Below the pieces are notes generated by a model, which was not told where the DNA came from, searched no databases, and worked only from the letters and a program-made list of their open reading frames with translations. DNA of 64,000 bases from contig JAZGTH010000002.1 in NCBI GenBank assembly GCA_036877525.1, forward strand, positions 3,766,001-3,830,000, given 5' to 3'. A program made the translations under genes and the position numbers. This DNA is from Chromobotia macracanthus (lineage: Eukaryota; Chordata; Actinopteri; Cypriniformes; Botiidae). Positions within the stretch are counted from its first letter, which is position 1. The number at the start of each line of letters is the position of its first letter. Of the stretch, positions 12,300 through 24,455 are shown piece by piece.

Positions 12300-13110
12300 A
12301 CTTAACATTGGTCAGATCTTTGTGATGCCATAGCTCCGCATCAGAATGCCGTAAAGACTTGGGTGTGGCCTCATATCGCTCATCTTAGTAAGCAGCAACA
12401 AATGGTGACATTTCAACTTCATAGCCACGCCCCAGCAACCAGTTACAAAACCCTAGCAACCACCCCATTGACTTTTAATTTGAGAGGCTTTCGAACATCA
12501 TAGAGACAAGTGGGTGGCCTCTTTTGACTCAGACTGACAAGTAGTCTTTAGAAATTACCATGGAAACTGTCCAGCCATGCCCTTGTAACCATTTAGAGCA
12601 CCCTAGCAACCAATATAAATTAGCTATATCTCAGCACCAGAACATCACAGAGACATAGGAGTTGGCTCTTTTGATTCACACACACATCTGTCTATTGGTT
12701 TAACCCTGTTAACTGTCTACCAACACCCTAGCAACAATGTACTGTACCCTAGCAACCATATAATGAAATGAATAAGCCATATCTCAGCGTTAGAACAAAG
12801 TAGAGACGTGGGTGGGCTTATTTGACTTGGGCTGTCAGTGGGCTTTAGGTATTGCCTGGCGACTTCCTGACCACACCCTAGCAACCATTTAGATCACCCT
12901 AGCAACCTCCTAACATCATTAATAAGCCATATTTTAGTATATCTATCATGCTAAGTGATGCTAGCATCGAGCTAAGTCATGCTAGCATCGTGCTAAGTCA
13001 TGGTAACATCAAGCTAATCATGTAAACATGTTAGCATCATGTAATTTCATTGTAAAACATGCTAACATCATGCTGATATCATGCTAAATTGTGCTAGCAT
13101 CATTTAAATA
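12300..13110. repeat. degenerate CCCTAGCAACC / GCTAGCATCATGCTAA repeat block
   Basis: From about 12300 to 12920, CCCTAGCAACCA-type motifs recur about every 100-180 bp together with ATCTCAGC and AGAGAC(AT)GGGTGG, giving a degenerate higher-order tandem repeat. From about 12945 to 13110 this changes to a short-period repeat of TCATGCTAGCATCGTGCTAAG and ACATGCTAACATCATG variants. The combination is typical of a teleost interspersed repeat. Confidence 0.8.
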
Positions 13111-13164
13111 TTCCTGAGTTTTGCAACAGCAAGCACCACTCACATTTCCTTCAGAAAATGTAAC

Positions 13165-13560
13165 TAGTATCAAGTATGTTCTTGCTATATTCATAGCAGT
13201 AAATTATACATAATCATGCAAACCCTAATCCTAACTTTATAGTAAGTACATGTTGTTAATTTATACAACCCAGTACTTAAACGTAATTATAATTACATTG
13301 TGACAAGGACACCTTAAAATAAAGTGTAACCACACATTTTACAGTCCTATTCTACATGTACATACTATGCACTTATAGTAATTACAGTTACTGCGTACCA
13401 GTCCTGAACTTAACCTTAACACATATTAAATCTGTAGTTATTACACAGATTTATTATTATATTATATTATAATTACAATATTATTACTGTATATTACACG
13501 ATACATAGTTAAGTAAGTACACTGTAAGTACCCCTAGCCCTATACTGTGAAATATGTAAA
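13165..13560 (+). repeat. dispersed repeat family X, copy 1
   Basis: Shared landmarks with copies at 19595 and 37325: CAGTAAATTATACATAAT, a CCCTAATCCTAAC-type telomere-like stretch, TAGTAAGTACATGTTGTTAA, CCCAGTACTTAAACGTA, GACAAGGACACCTTAAAATA and AAGTGTAACC. This is the longest of the three copies. No coding content. Confidence 0.75.
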
Positions 13561-16374
13561 TTAATTATCATCTTTAATAACTTCATCTTATCTTAAAGAA
13601 TAAAGTGGATATGAAGTATTTACACTACATAAAGTCTTTTTGAGTCATTTGAGGAAATCTGCCAGGCTCTTTGACCCACAAAGATAAAACATTAATCAGC
13701 CAGGGACAACAAAATGAACAACTGTCTACATCAATATTTGTGTGGTTACTTGAGGTCATGAAACTATAAACACTTTGGTTTACAGTGTAATGTCAGAAAC
13801 AACCCAAAATCTATTGGAATACAAATAGTGTCCTCAAACCATATTTTAAATTACAAGATATTTAAAACCGCAGCAGAAAGTTATTACAAGGTAACAGCAG
13901 AGCGAGTAAGATATTATCTCTCTGATAGGTTCTGCAGGCAAATCACTGATAAACCCGGACCTAAAGGCAGTCCAAAGCAGTCAGCAAATGTAGGAGTGAT
14001 GACACAAACTAACCAAAGAACTAAACGATAGTTCTTGCATAACCTGAAGTTTCCATTGGACCACAGTGATGGACCAGTGCTGAATCCATGATGGTTTCAT
14101 AACTGCCTTTAAAAACTGTCTTTACTGTCTTTTATCTCAAAGCAGTCTTTAAATAATTTAGTGATTAGATAAGCTTCTGTTGTTTTTTTTAGAAAATCAG
14201 ATTAGCATTTGAAAAAAATGATTATGTTTAACAAATTAGTAAGGTATGTTTCTTATTAAAGGTTTCACACACACACTAAACTTACGCAAATAGTTTTGAC
14301 AATATAATGTTGAGTGTCATGACAGACAACATAAATATATTGTTGTGATGGCGACAATATGGATATTACAGTCCAGCCTGGTGTGGCCCGAAAGGCTGTC
14401 ATGCCCGCTTGATTCTATGCGATGGGTGAAGTGTTGGGGTTTTTTTAAACATGTTCTGGATAATTGTGTTCCAAATGTTGAGTGGGCCAGGCAAAGGGAA
14501 GCAGATATTTGTTAGACTGCCAAATGAAGGCAGATGATCTGCCTAGGCGAGTAAAAATCAAAATAAATATAAAATAAGAAATTGCCTTTTAAGTCAATTA
14601 TGTTCACAAGGGATGGAAAATGACAAATGTTTTTGGAAGATGTTATGTGATACGGCATCAAGCGTATTATATGCTAATTACATTTTTGGAATGCTGTTAA
14701 GGTTTTATTTTCACATTTCTAAGATGACTAAAGCAGCACTCTGTGAGAAAAATAATAAAGGCTGCCTAAGGCCTGTTGCAGGACGCTAGATAAAACTGAG
14801 TTTCAGAGTGTGATAAAACCAACCCAGATTCTGTGGTCTAACAAAGCTTGTCAGAAACTTCTCACCTCATGATTTGATCCTGAGTTCATGATTAACCCTG
14901 AAGCTGAGTTGCTAAACTCCACCCTCCATAAATTTCCAAACCACTCAAAAAAAAAGTTAAATATCAGAATGCCCTACGAATACTGTAGGTATATGTAAAA
15001 AAAACAAAACACTGTCACAGCTAAACAAAGATTCTCACTCACTCTCTACATGCTGCTTCCCCTCTCAGATTTCTAATTATTACCTGTTACACATAATGGA
15101 CTCATTAGCAACTACATATATAACACCCTCTGTTCTTTGTGTAGTCTAGTTGGGGACATAAAGGCCGCACAGGTCATGAACTGTGTTTTGTTACCTATTT
15201 GTTTATGATGCAATTTCATCCATTCTTATCTTCGGCTGTGTTATACTCTAAAATGTGCACGTGTGTTGAAAAATCACACATCATCAAAGTAACTCAAAAA
15301 GATATCGGATTAATGTTTTCTTGCACCACTTGCACCTCGTACTCCTGACAAGTAGCAGAAATGGCCTGCTCTGGTGGTCACAGTAGCAGTTCTCTATTCT
15401 GTTTCCCATACTATTTCAAAGTGAGTTTTTAATTCCAGCCACTGTTGTAATATTCTCCAAACAGCTGGTTTATAGATAGCCATCTTGTTGCACATGCCTT
15501 GACAATTTCCAGTGGCTCTTCATCGTCATTAATGGCACCATACGCAGATTTGTATGTGCTTTACCTCAAGGCATTATGAGTAAACCAGTTATATGTCTCT
15601 CTGACTAAGAAGTCCCACAAAGGCTAATTATGCAGTGTTGAGTCAGACTGAAGCAGCAGATCACAGTGCATAGATTTTCTGATACAGAAATGTGTTGCTG
15701 ATTAAAATACTCAAGGGTCCCACTCCAAGGTCTGTGACAAGTTCACAGATAAAGTGGGGAGCAGTCACATATTTTCATGCCAGTGTGTTTAGTCCTATGT
15801 AATTTGATGGCAGCATCTTTAAAATGAACGTCATACAAATTTGGTAAGGGGGTCGATACAATGCTGAACATGAATTGATCAGCAGTAATATACTAATTCA
15901 GACAGATTTTATTTATATCAGAACAAGTTTATTTCACCTGACTATGGATTAAGGCCTTACATTTGTATTGTCCTTTTTGGGGTTAATGCACGTTAACTTC
16001 TGTTTGTAACGTTAACTACATCTGACTTCTTAGCGCAAACTTTGCCGTTTATGCTAAAAGCTTTTGTTGCATTTCTCATGAATACAGGCTGAATACAGGT
16101 TCTTTCAACCAGCTATCTCTGAAATGCTTCTCATACTTCTCTGGTGTCCTGATGAAATGTCAGACTTACTGTGTACAGGTGCGGCCTGATTGGGAACAAA
16201 TGTGAAGTTGCAGTAGGGGGGTGTGGCTATCGGCAAAAAATTGTCAAGCATATTTACTTGTAAATATGCATACTTGGTATGTTTGGGGGTTAAGTGAACT
16301 CAAAGTGGATAACCTCAACTTTACCCTAAAAAATTAACATACGTAAAAAAATGAGGGTATGTAAGTAACCATAA

Positions 16375-16407
16375 TTGCCTATGGTTAAAAAATAAAACCA
16401 TAGGCAA
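16375..16407. repeat. 12-bp perfect hairpin, 9-nt A-rich loop
   Basis: TTGCCTATGGTT at 16375-16386 pairs with AACCATAGGCAA at 16396-16407. The stem does not extend further. It is too short for a typical miRNA precursor. Confidence 0.6.
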
Positions 16408-17085
16408 CTAAAATAAAATAATCTGTAAATAAAGTGAAATGAACTGGTCTTTGGCAATTGTATGAAGTGTTTTGTGTTTAGAATTAATAATTTACATATT
16501 TAAAATAATAATGTTCATTATTAAAATATTTGCAAATATCATTTGATGAACAAATGAAACACATTACAGTACCATCAGTTAATGAGTATTAATTGTAAAG
16601 TATCGTTCTATATAAATAATGTAACGACAGAACAATCTGTCTCTCAATTCATAGCCTAAGCAATACATTGCAACTCGTTCTCCAATATCTAGGTAATATT
16701 TGATCCTTCCCACTTTATAATAAATGTGGAAGCAAAATGTCCATGGCCTACTCAATCCATGATGCAAATATATTGTTATTATTGTGCCAGAAGTTCCTAA
16801 AAATGTTAAGATAACTTAAACATTAGAAACTTTGGACATAATGTTAGAAACATTAGAAATAATGTTTCTATAACTTTTCTTAGAAAACTAGAGCTGTTAC
16901 AAAAATTGTTCTTGCCATTATGTAAAATAACTGTTAATTAATGTCCTTGATCACTGAAATGCCAATTAATTATCCATGTGGGTGCCATGACATTTTCCCC
17001 AGATCATTCTATGTGCTAATCTAAAGTGGAAACGTTTCATGCTGTCCTTGCATTACCTGGCCAAAAAATTTGAAATGCTGGTTTG

Positions 17086-17118
17086 AAATGCTGGTTATCT
17101 ATTATATAACCAGCATTT
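17086..17118. repeat. 13-bp perfect hairpin beside a direct repeat
   Basis: AAATGCTGGTTAT at 17086-17098 pairs with ATAACCAGCATTT at 17106-17118 across a 7-nt loop. A second direct copy of GAAATGCTGGTT lies just upstream (17072-17083), which suggests local duplication. Confidence 0.6.
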
Positions 17119-18744
17119 ATATTTATTTTCAATTTAAATCAAACCTTCTTTCTATTATGCTAATGAAAATGAAACAGAAAATTACATAATGTTACAAAAG
17201 TTCTAACACAGGGATCCCATTCCAAAGTATGCTAATTAAATCTTTTTCCTTCTCATTTTGGCTGTTTATTATTTTAAGAAGAGGGTCATTCACATCAGTC
17301 TAAACATACATTAGAAATGAATCTTCTACTGTCTGAGTTGCTTTTGGACTCCAGCCATCAGTGCCTGGTTGGCGCATGAGCAAATTGCTCTGGGCAGAAG
17401 TTGATGGTACATTTTTTTACCAGAATTAAAAAAATAAATATTAAAAAAACTTTCTGTGTTTCTGTGACATGATGATCCATGTTTTCCCAACATGATTTAA
17501 TTAAGAATATGCCAAAGAGCATCTCTTGCCCTTCAAAAGAAAAAGCTAATCTGACCCTTTGTACAAAGTAGTTAGCATGAACATTTTAGACTTGTTGTAG
17601 GTTGCTTAAAAGTCTTAGAATTTTTTTTTTATTTTGTTGGTATGAAATTGACTGCAAAAAGATGCTAGAAAGAATGTCAGGATGTCACATACTAAAAACT
17701 GTTATACAACAACAGGTTAAAGCTTCACTAATATCTGCCTGCTCTGTTTGCATTAGGTCAGGGGCCATATTAATTTGAATGCTATTTTTGAAATTACTAC
17801 ATAAATATCATTTTGTACATTCATGTGCATAAAAACAATAATATCAATCTCAACAGGGCATGAGTGTTAACAAGAAAGGTATGTTTCATAACCAATATCA
17901 TTGAGGGAAATGACATACTGGTAATTTAATGGTAATCCTCAGGCTTTCAACAGCTAAGAACTTGGAAGCCGATTCAAGGTTCCAGATGTGAATTTCTGCA
18001 TGCCTGAAAGACTTGAATAGTGCCAGATTGTCTGTATCACAGACAACAATTTTGGACAGGGGCATATGGCATATAAACAAGTGTTGTCATGCTAATGATA
18101 GGGCTGTGGTACAAAAACTCCAGTTGTAGACAGATGGAAGGCATCAGCAGGGGCTTTTGTCTCCCAGCTCAAGCAGACCCTCAGGAGATGACCACTGACA
18201 TAAAGGATGCGTCACTTTAGTCTCTGTCCATGCAGATGTTTGAGAAACTTGAGAAACCCGATAGAGACATTCACAGAGATGGTCAGCATTACATTTTGCA
18301 GCTGTATGTTTTTGATTCCAAGTAGATGGAGCTACGTGGTGAGGACTGATGCAGCTGATCCAAAGGACTCATGATATCTTGTCCAGTTGTGCATGTCAAA
18401 CAATCTGGAAGCAATTAGTGGATGGTCAGAACAAAACAAAAGTTCTCATGATTATTGTCATCACAGACATTGGATTGTATGTGATGCTGCAAAACAATCT
18501 CTACTCTAGAACTGTACTCTAGATTTTGCATGTAGACTGCTGGAGTTTTTTGAGGCTTTTGTTTGGCTGTTGTCATATGTCATACAATGCTAATTATGTT
18601 TTGTTAAATTTAAATCTCAGGTCTAAATTTTAGATCACTACTACAAAATCATAAAAAACAGTAAAATTAATTTGTTTGAAGATATACACACACACACACA
18701 ATCACTGAACAGTTCATTTAAAAGTACATCTCACTGTTTTGTAC

Positions 18745-18786
18745 ACTATAAGTCCCTTTGGATAAAACTGCCAAATGAAAAAATGT
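18745..18786 (+). mobile_element. SINE/L2-type 3' tail remnant
   Basis: ATAAGTCCCTTTGGATAAAA followed by CTGCCAAATG and an A/T-rich end matches the conserved 3' tail shared by fish L2 LINEs and their SINEs. No head is visible, only a short (CA)n upstream at 18688-18700. Confidence 0.65.
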
Positions 18787-19594
18787 ACCAGTAACGTGTT
18801 ACTGGTAATCCTTTCTTTTTATCATGAATTTATTTTCATTTCAGCTTTTGGTGCAGTCTGTTGGTACCAGTATTTCCTCCTGTACCAGGGTTAGTAACTT
18901 GTTTTTTCTTCTGTAGCAACTTTGTAGCTGAGCAGACTTTAAACACACACTTTCACAGTGGACATGTAATTGGTGATTGCTTTATTCTGTTTTTCCTCTG
19001 ATGACATCTATTAGCTCATCCATACCTATTAAAAGGTACTGTAACAATTATCTGTAACAATTGTCCTAACAAAATTTAATAGCGACCACAAAATGGTTTT
19101 GAAGTGAAACTCTGTTTCCATGCAACTATTAAAAACAAATTTTATCTTTATCCTTTTTTTTGAACATGACCAAGAATGTTTTGCCTTAACATTAGGCAAA
19201 ATTTTGTATTTAATAGAACATATACATTTGTTTTACAAACAGCTAACAGAAAAATCCTACTGTATGTTTTAAGGAAAAGATTGCAAAACAGATTAGGATG
19301 TATTCTGATGCAGACACATTACTTTATGGCTCTCATGATCTCACTTTCATATGGTTGCACATTAAACATTAAGTCCAACCACAAAACTTCCTCACTCAGC
19401 ACACCCACTGGGCCAAACTGCTGTGATGTACTATCTGCATTTCAGCTCACTTCCACTCCAAAGCCACAGGAACAAAATCATTTTTCAAATTCATTGAATT
19501 TGGGAGTGGAAAAAAGCTGTTTAAGTGTATATGATCAGAGGTACAAACGCTAATGTGTAGATGTACAGTAAAGGGACCAGAGAGAAATAACAAA
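18787..19594. other. intergenic, no gene recognised
   Basis: Includes a near-perfect 20-bp palindrome (ACCAGTAACGTGTTACTGGT, about 18788-18807). The 125-codon frame at 19176-19553 has no family features or codon bias that I recognise. Confidence 0.5.
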
Positions 19595-19802
19595 ATGTGG
19601 TAGCATTTTATTGTATGCTGTAACGTATACCAGGTTACATGTACTTTCTATAGTTATAACAGTAAATTATACATAATTACATGCAACCAAACCCTAACCC
19701 TGGTCTTTTAGTAAGTTCATATTGTTAATTAATATTACTCAGTATTTTAAATGTATAATTATTTTAAGGTGTCCTTGATACAGTGTAAAGTGTAACCCAA
19801 AA
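19595..19802 (+). repeat. dispersed repeat family X, copy 2
   Basis: Same orientation as copy 1. It shares ACATGTACTTTCTATAG, AACAGTAAATTATACATAAT, CCAAACCCTAACCC, TAGTAAGTTCATATTGTTAA, TACTCAGTATTTTAAATGTA, AAGGTGTCCTTGATA and AAAGTGTAACCC. It begins with GTGGTAGCATTTTATTG, which copy 1 has lost. Confidence 0.75.
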
Positions 19803-19959
19803 TGTAATATTAAATTCTTCTCAACTATTAGTTTGATTATCAAGTGTGGGAGACCCAGCTACCATAAAGCAGTCAGGTTCTTTTACTGGATTAAGGTGAG
19901 TTTGCCAATAATCAAGACCGGGATAGTAACAGTTTTTGGATTTGGGTCCCATTAACCAA
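19803..19959. other. short intergenic gap
   Basis: No feature seen. Confidence 0.5.
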
Positions 19960-20066
19960 GATGCATTTCTTTCTGCTTTAGCTTGGGGTGGTATGGAGTA
20001 CTGGCCCAGGGCTGGTTACCAGAAGGTTGATGGTTTGATTCTTGCAGGGAGGGAACCATACAAGTG
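19960..20066 (+). mobile_element. tRNA-like SINE head, degenerate
   Basis: GGGGTGGTATGGAGTACTGG (A-box-like region) is followed 30 bases on by AAGGTTGATGGTTTGATTCT, a B-box-like GGTTTGATTC. The spacing fits a tRNA-derived SINE head. A T-rich stretch follows. The assignment is tentative. Confidence 0.45.
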
Positions 20067-22484
20067 TTACAACATTTTTTTTTTGATAAACATGTTACAC
20101 ATGTATTAATTAAAATAACACAATATGACTCTAGTTTCAACAATACCAGCCATATTTGTTTTTTTTCTGTTTTTAGATTTTTTTTTAGACTGTTTTGTTT
20201 GTCAGTGATATGCATGCCACACCAAACATTTTATTTTGCTGTCCCAATGACTTACAACCAATGGTTGTGCTGTTACATTTACTAGCAGAATAAAGCGGTC
20301 ATATAAACATACATTTTCCATATGGTTCTTTGTGGTTTGTCTATGGTCATGGTCTTACCGAATATGGATATTTCTGTTGTCTGCATGATTTTATGATGTT
20401 GTCACATTTTTGTGAGTATCCATATCAGCAAGTTTTAAACTGTTTTTTCCAAGATATAAATTATATACTTATTCACCTATAAAAAAGAAAAACAATGACA
20501 TTTCTTTAATATCTCAATGTTTTAATATCAGTTTGCTCAGACAACACAGAGATTAAACTGAGAGCAAATGGAGATTTTTAAGTAAGCTTTATACTCATGA
20601 GAAAATAACAATCTCCTGTAATTCCAAAAGAAATTTTATAACAATGTCTCCCATTTTGCTTAGACACAAAAGTTTATTGTATAATTAAAAGTGTAAAATT
20701 TCAATATGATTCTTCCATGACCGAATCATCTTTGCTGTGCAGTAATAATAATAATAATAATTGTTATTACAATTATTATTATCATTATTTACCTTATTTT
20801 AAATAAATGGTGCAAAAATGCTTATTCAGATTCTAAGATTCTAAAAGGCCTGTTTCAGATTCTAAACAGGCCATTTATTCTAAATGCCTGTTTAGAATTT
20901 ACTATTTCTTATTTTATTACTTTTAGAATTTTAGGTGAATCATCTGAAACATTTTTGATACATAAATATAGTAAGATCTTTTTATAAGAGGTTAGTTAAC
21001 TATATAGATGTTTAAAGGAGTACACAATATTTTTTAAAGTAAACTGATTTTAACAACACAGACACATATGTCAATAATTTGGCTGCTTGGTTTATTTTTA
21101 GGGGTCATTTTATTAATGACCAGCCACATCGAGTAGGGTTTGTGAAGTAGACACTACACCAAATTACTGTTGCAGTTCATCATGTGGACAAGAGACTAGA
21201 CTGGGAAAAGATTAATGAGGTATGAGGTTAGGCTCCAGGCTCGCCAGACTCCTGCCAGGAGCTGCTGTGTGCTGGGCATATACGGTGAACGCCTTCCTGC
21301 CAGATCAGTAACATTAGTGTTCTGTTTTCATTTAGTAAGGCAGAAAGTAAACAGGAAAATGACATTGAGATGTCATCATGCATTGCATTATATGTATATA
21401 TATGAATATATGTATACATGTACATATATATGACTATATATAATATATTTATAGTCTATCTTACTATATCTATAACTTCTAACTATAACAACAAATTTTC
21501 CCCTTTATCAAGACCTTCCAAATCATTTTTGCTAACTAAATGTTGTACTGATAAACACGTGTTTGTGGTAATTACTGCAATATCCTAGACTACACTCTGA
21601 CAGAACAAGCAGTCCTATAAAAAAGGGCATATTTGTTAGATTCCACAAATGCCCCGGCTGTTATTCCCTGTGCCAGGACAGAATGTATAATTGTCCCCTT
21701 GATTATATTCATTAGCAAGGGGGAAGCAGGGGCCCCTGGGAACCTAAAGCTGAGAGGACACAGTCAAAGCCCCACAGAGCAAGACATTTCCCTCCAAGAT
21801 AACGCCCCTCCATTACAGCCCAAAATGCCTTATGTAATCTTTGGGGGGCAGGAGTTTCTTAGTGGTATACATGAATTCTCCCTTTTTCTCTGTGCTTCAG
21901 CCCAGTACTAAATGATAATTCAGGTCTGTTTATTCTCAGGTACTGAAGACTTTAACACATTTGGAGAGAGCAGTCCCACACATGCGTACTGGAGGAGGCT
22001 GCGACTGATGTAATGCTAAATGCTACTCTGCACAGCCTGAATACTTCAGGGATCTCCTGTCATTGTGGTCAACATTCTGCTCAACAGCAAGCATGCCTAG
22101 ACTTTTTTTCTATCTAACCTAGCTCAGCATCACATACAATCTCTTTTTCTCTGGTTGATGGAGAACAGCCGCATGTAGGCCTAAGACTGTGGAGGTTTGA
22201 AACGTGTTAAAGTGCATGCTGTTATTGTGTAGAAAAACTTAACCGCATTGCTGTTTCCTGTGCCCTTGAAAAGCTGTGAGAATTCCTAGAATTGTTTTTT
22301 TAGGGGTTTTTTTTTGCTCAGAGATACTCTTTCTTAGCTCAGGAGTCTGTCATTTATGTTTTATGTAAGCTACAATCCCTTAGGAGCCATAAAAATAGAA
22401 GCACAATGGTTGATATACAAAAATACTAAGATGGATATCAACTTTGGTCTCACTATCTGGTCGGATTTGTTCAGTTTTGTAAAT
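20067..22484. other. intergenic, no gene recognised
   Basis: Contains an (AAT)n/(ATT)n imperfect palindrome at about 20742-20790 and a TATATG-rich tract at about 21390-21470. The 21630-21870 stretch is less AT-rich than its surroundings but has no supported exon. Confidence 0.5.
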
Positions 22485-22556
22485 TCCCTGGGAATCAAAC
22501 CCATGAAATTGCTAGTTGACCCCTGAGCCCAAGAAGTTGCCAGTTACTACAGGAGC
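22485..22556 (-). mobile_element. tRNA-derived SINE head (minus strand)
   Basis: On the minus strand a degenerate A-box region (CTCCTGTAGTAACTGGC) precedes TTTCATGGGTTTGATTCCCA, a good B box. This matches the tRNA-like head of a widespread cyprinid SINE. An unrelated plus-strand tail fragment (TTGTAAGTCCCTTTGGATGA) lies nearby at about 22584-22603. Confidence 0.6.
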
Positions 22557-23908
22557 TAGGAACAAGCCTATGACAAAGTTCATTTGTAAGTCCCTTTGGA
22601 TGAGCTCATTTGATCTGTGGGTTGCCTTATAGTTCCTTAATGTACATTGGAGAACTCCATTGGTGCTTTGTCTATCATGACTTTATCAACATCCCCAATG
22701 AGTCCGATTAAGATTTTTATCATGTTTGAAGTGTTAGCTGGCACACATTGACACAAGTGGTGCTCAGTCAGGAAATCCTGCTGAATTGAGCTTGTAATGT
22801 GCAACGCTACCTTTTTAAATTCTCCCACATAGCCTGTGGGGAACACTTGTGGTCTGTGGCTGAGGAAGTGGCTATTAGAACACAATAAGTGCTAATTGCC
22901 TCTAATTTCAAAGAAAAAAATTGGATGTGCATAAATGAAAAACAAAGATACAGAGAGTGCAAAGCATACTTTCAAACAGTTTCTGAGTTCACTGTTGTTC
23001 GATCTAACCAGAAGCAGATGTTTTGTGGTTTCTTTAATGCCGTGTTGTCAGTGTGTCCAAAGTGTGCATGAATTAAAGCAAGAGAGTGTTTAGGGGCGAG
23101 TGGGGTAAGATGTGTCAATTGTTAAGCTGTGTCATGGCAATTATCTAGCTAAAGATCAGCCATGAATTATTACATGAAAAAGGAGATAAAGTATGTTAAG
23201 TACAGTATGATATTACTATTACAAATAATATTACAAATGTCAATTCACTGCATGTCATTGAGACTTTCTGAATATAAAACCTTTTTAGCCTTTATTAAAA
23301 TGTGATTAATTTGCAGCAAAATAAGACCTTGGAATGTTATTGTGCAATGATTCAACTTGCCTTGTGACATGATAAAGTCATAATTCTCTGGCCCCATAAT
23401 ACCGCTGTTATCTTCTAATGTTAGTGGATTACAGACATCTTAAAATATAATAAATTCCTTTACTGCTGTTTAGTTTCTTTTTGCCTAAAGAACACCAATG
23501 CCCCTGTTTTTGCTGAGGGTAATTTCCAAATGAATAAAGAAAGACTGCTGATTAAAACATGGTTATGTGCTATTTTTATACCATGTCTGTAGTAAAGTCT
23601 GATTTAATGATATGGCGATAAGGGGAATTCTGTACATAGATAATCCTTTCTTAACTGTTTCACAGGAACTTGCCAATCTGTTGCCCTGTATTCATGGTGA
23701 GGATATCAAATGAAATTTTTCTCTCAGACTATTAGAAATAGTTGCTTTGTTTCTGATTTGCACTTACCACCTTTTTAAATCATATTACTGATTAAAAAAG
23801 GCCTGTTTTTTTAAAAACCATGCTGTTTATGGAAATCTCAAATACAAAAACTCTGGAACTTTCTGTAAATCTTTAATAAGCAGATAAGAATAACAAAGAG
23901 CAGATTTG
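22557..23908. other. intergenic, no gene recognised
   Basis: Apart from the SINE-tail fragment near 22590, no feature is supported. An 82-codon minus-strand frame at 22637-22885 looks more protein-like than most but matches nothing I know. Confidence 0.5.
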
Positions 23909-24455
23909 TACCATGTCTACACTAAAGCAGTGCAATGCAATGTATGTCCCCTCCCGCCAGCTACGGTCAGCTAACAAGCGACGTCTGACCGTTCCCCCAC
24001 AACGAAGCCATCAGATCAATCTGTAAAACTTTCACCTATTCCGTTCCTTTGTGGTGGAATGAACTCCCAGCTTCCACCCGATCTGCTGAGACCATCACAA
24101 CCTTCAAAAAATAACTCAAAACCTATTTCACAGACACGTGTCTAAACCCTAATGCTCTTCTATCCTATCCTCAAAAAAAAAATACCCTGTTTCTAGTCCA
24201 TCTTTCTCTCTAGTAACAGAATACAATATCCGCTTGTAAATGTAGCTTTGCAGACTTGGCTCATTGGCGTGCCAGACAAAATGTTCAATGCTCTCGTTCT
24301 TTGTAAGTCGCTTTGGATAAAAGCATCTGCTAAATGACTAAATGTAAATGTAAACGTGATGTGACAAAAAACAATATAACCCATTATAATCAGGGATACT
24401 TTTTCTCCATGCATTCTATTTTCTTGTCGCATTGCGTCCCGTGTAGACATGGTGT
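23909..24455. mobile_element. MITE split by a LINE insertion
   Basis: The left terminus ACCATGTCTACAC (23910-23922) is the exact complement of GTGTAGACATGGT at 24441-24453. Both are followed inward by GCAATGC/GCATTGC. The right part, about 24356-24453, reads as the body of one short DNA element (TATTTTCTTGTCGCATTGCG in reverse orientation). The middle is LINE sequence, so the simplest reading is a MITE later interrupted by a 5'-truncated L2. Confidence 0.6.
23943..24355 (+). mobile_element. L2-type LINE, 3' end only, decayed
   Basis: In one frame the DNA reads as the C-terminus of a reverse transcriptase polyprotein (PLWWNELPASTRSAETITTF, then LKTYFTDTCL), interrupted by stops. It ends with TTGTAAGTCGCTTTGGATAA, AAGCATCTGCTAAATGACTA and an (AAATGT)n tail, the usual fish L2 3' end. 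It is 5'-truncated and inactive. Confidence 0.75.

Larger units (their letters stand above)
13561..18744. other. intergenic, no gene recognised
   Basis: AT-rich DNA. It contains two short perfect hairpins (listed separately at 16375 and 17086). I looked for splice-flanked open segments and found none that were convincing. The 67-codon frame at 13828-14031 has no recognisable domain. Confidence 0.55.

Noticed and set aside
16375..17118. Two short hairpins considered as miRNA precursors
   Set aside because: Stems of 12 and 13 bp are too short and do not extend into the flanks.
19176..19553. 125-codon plus-strand frame
   Set aside because: No recognisable motif, codon bias or splice context; a frame of this length is expected by chance in 64 kb.
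13200..19690. CCCTAA/CCTAACC stretches considered as interstitial telomere repeats
   Set aside because: They are only one to three degenerate units and form part of dispersed family X.
22637..22885. 82-codon minus-strand frame with protein-like composition
   Set aside because: It matches no family I know, and SINE fragments lie close by, so a repeat origin or chance is more likely.
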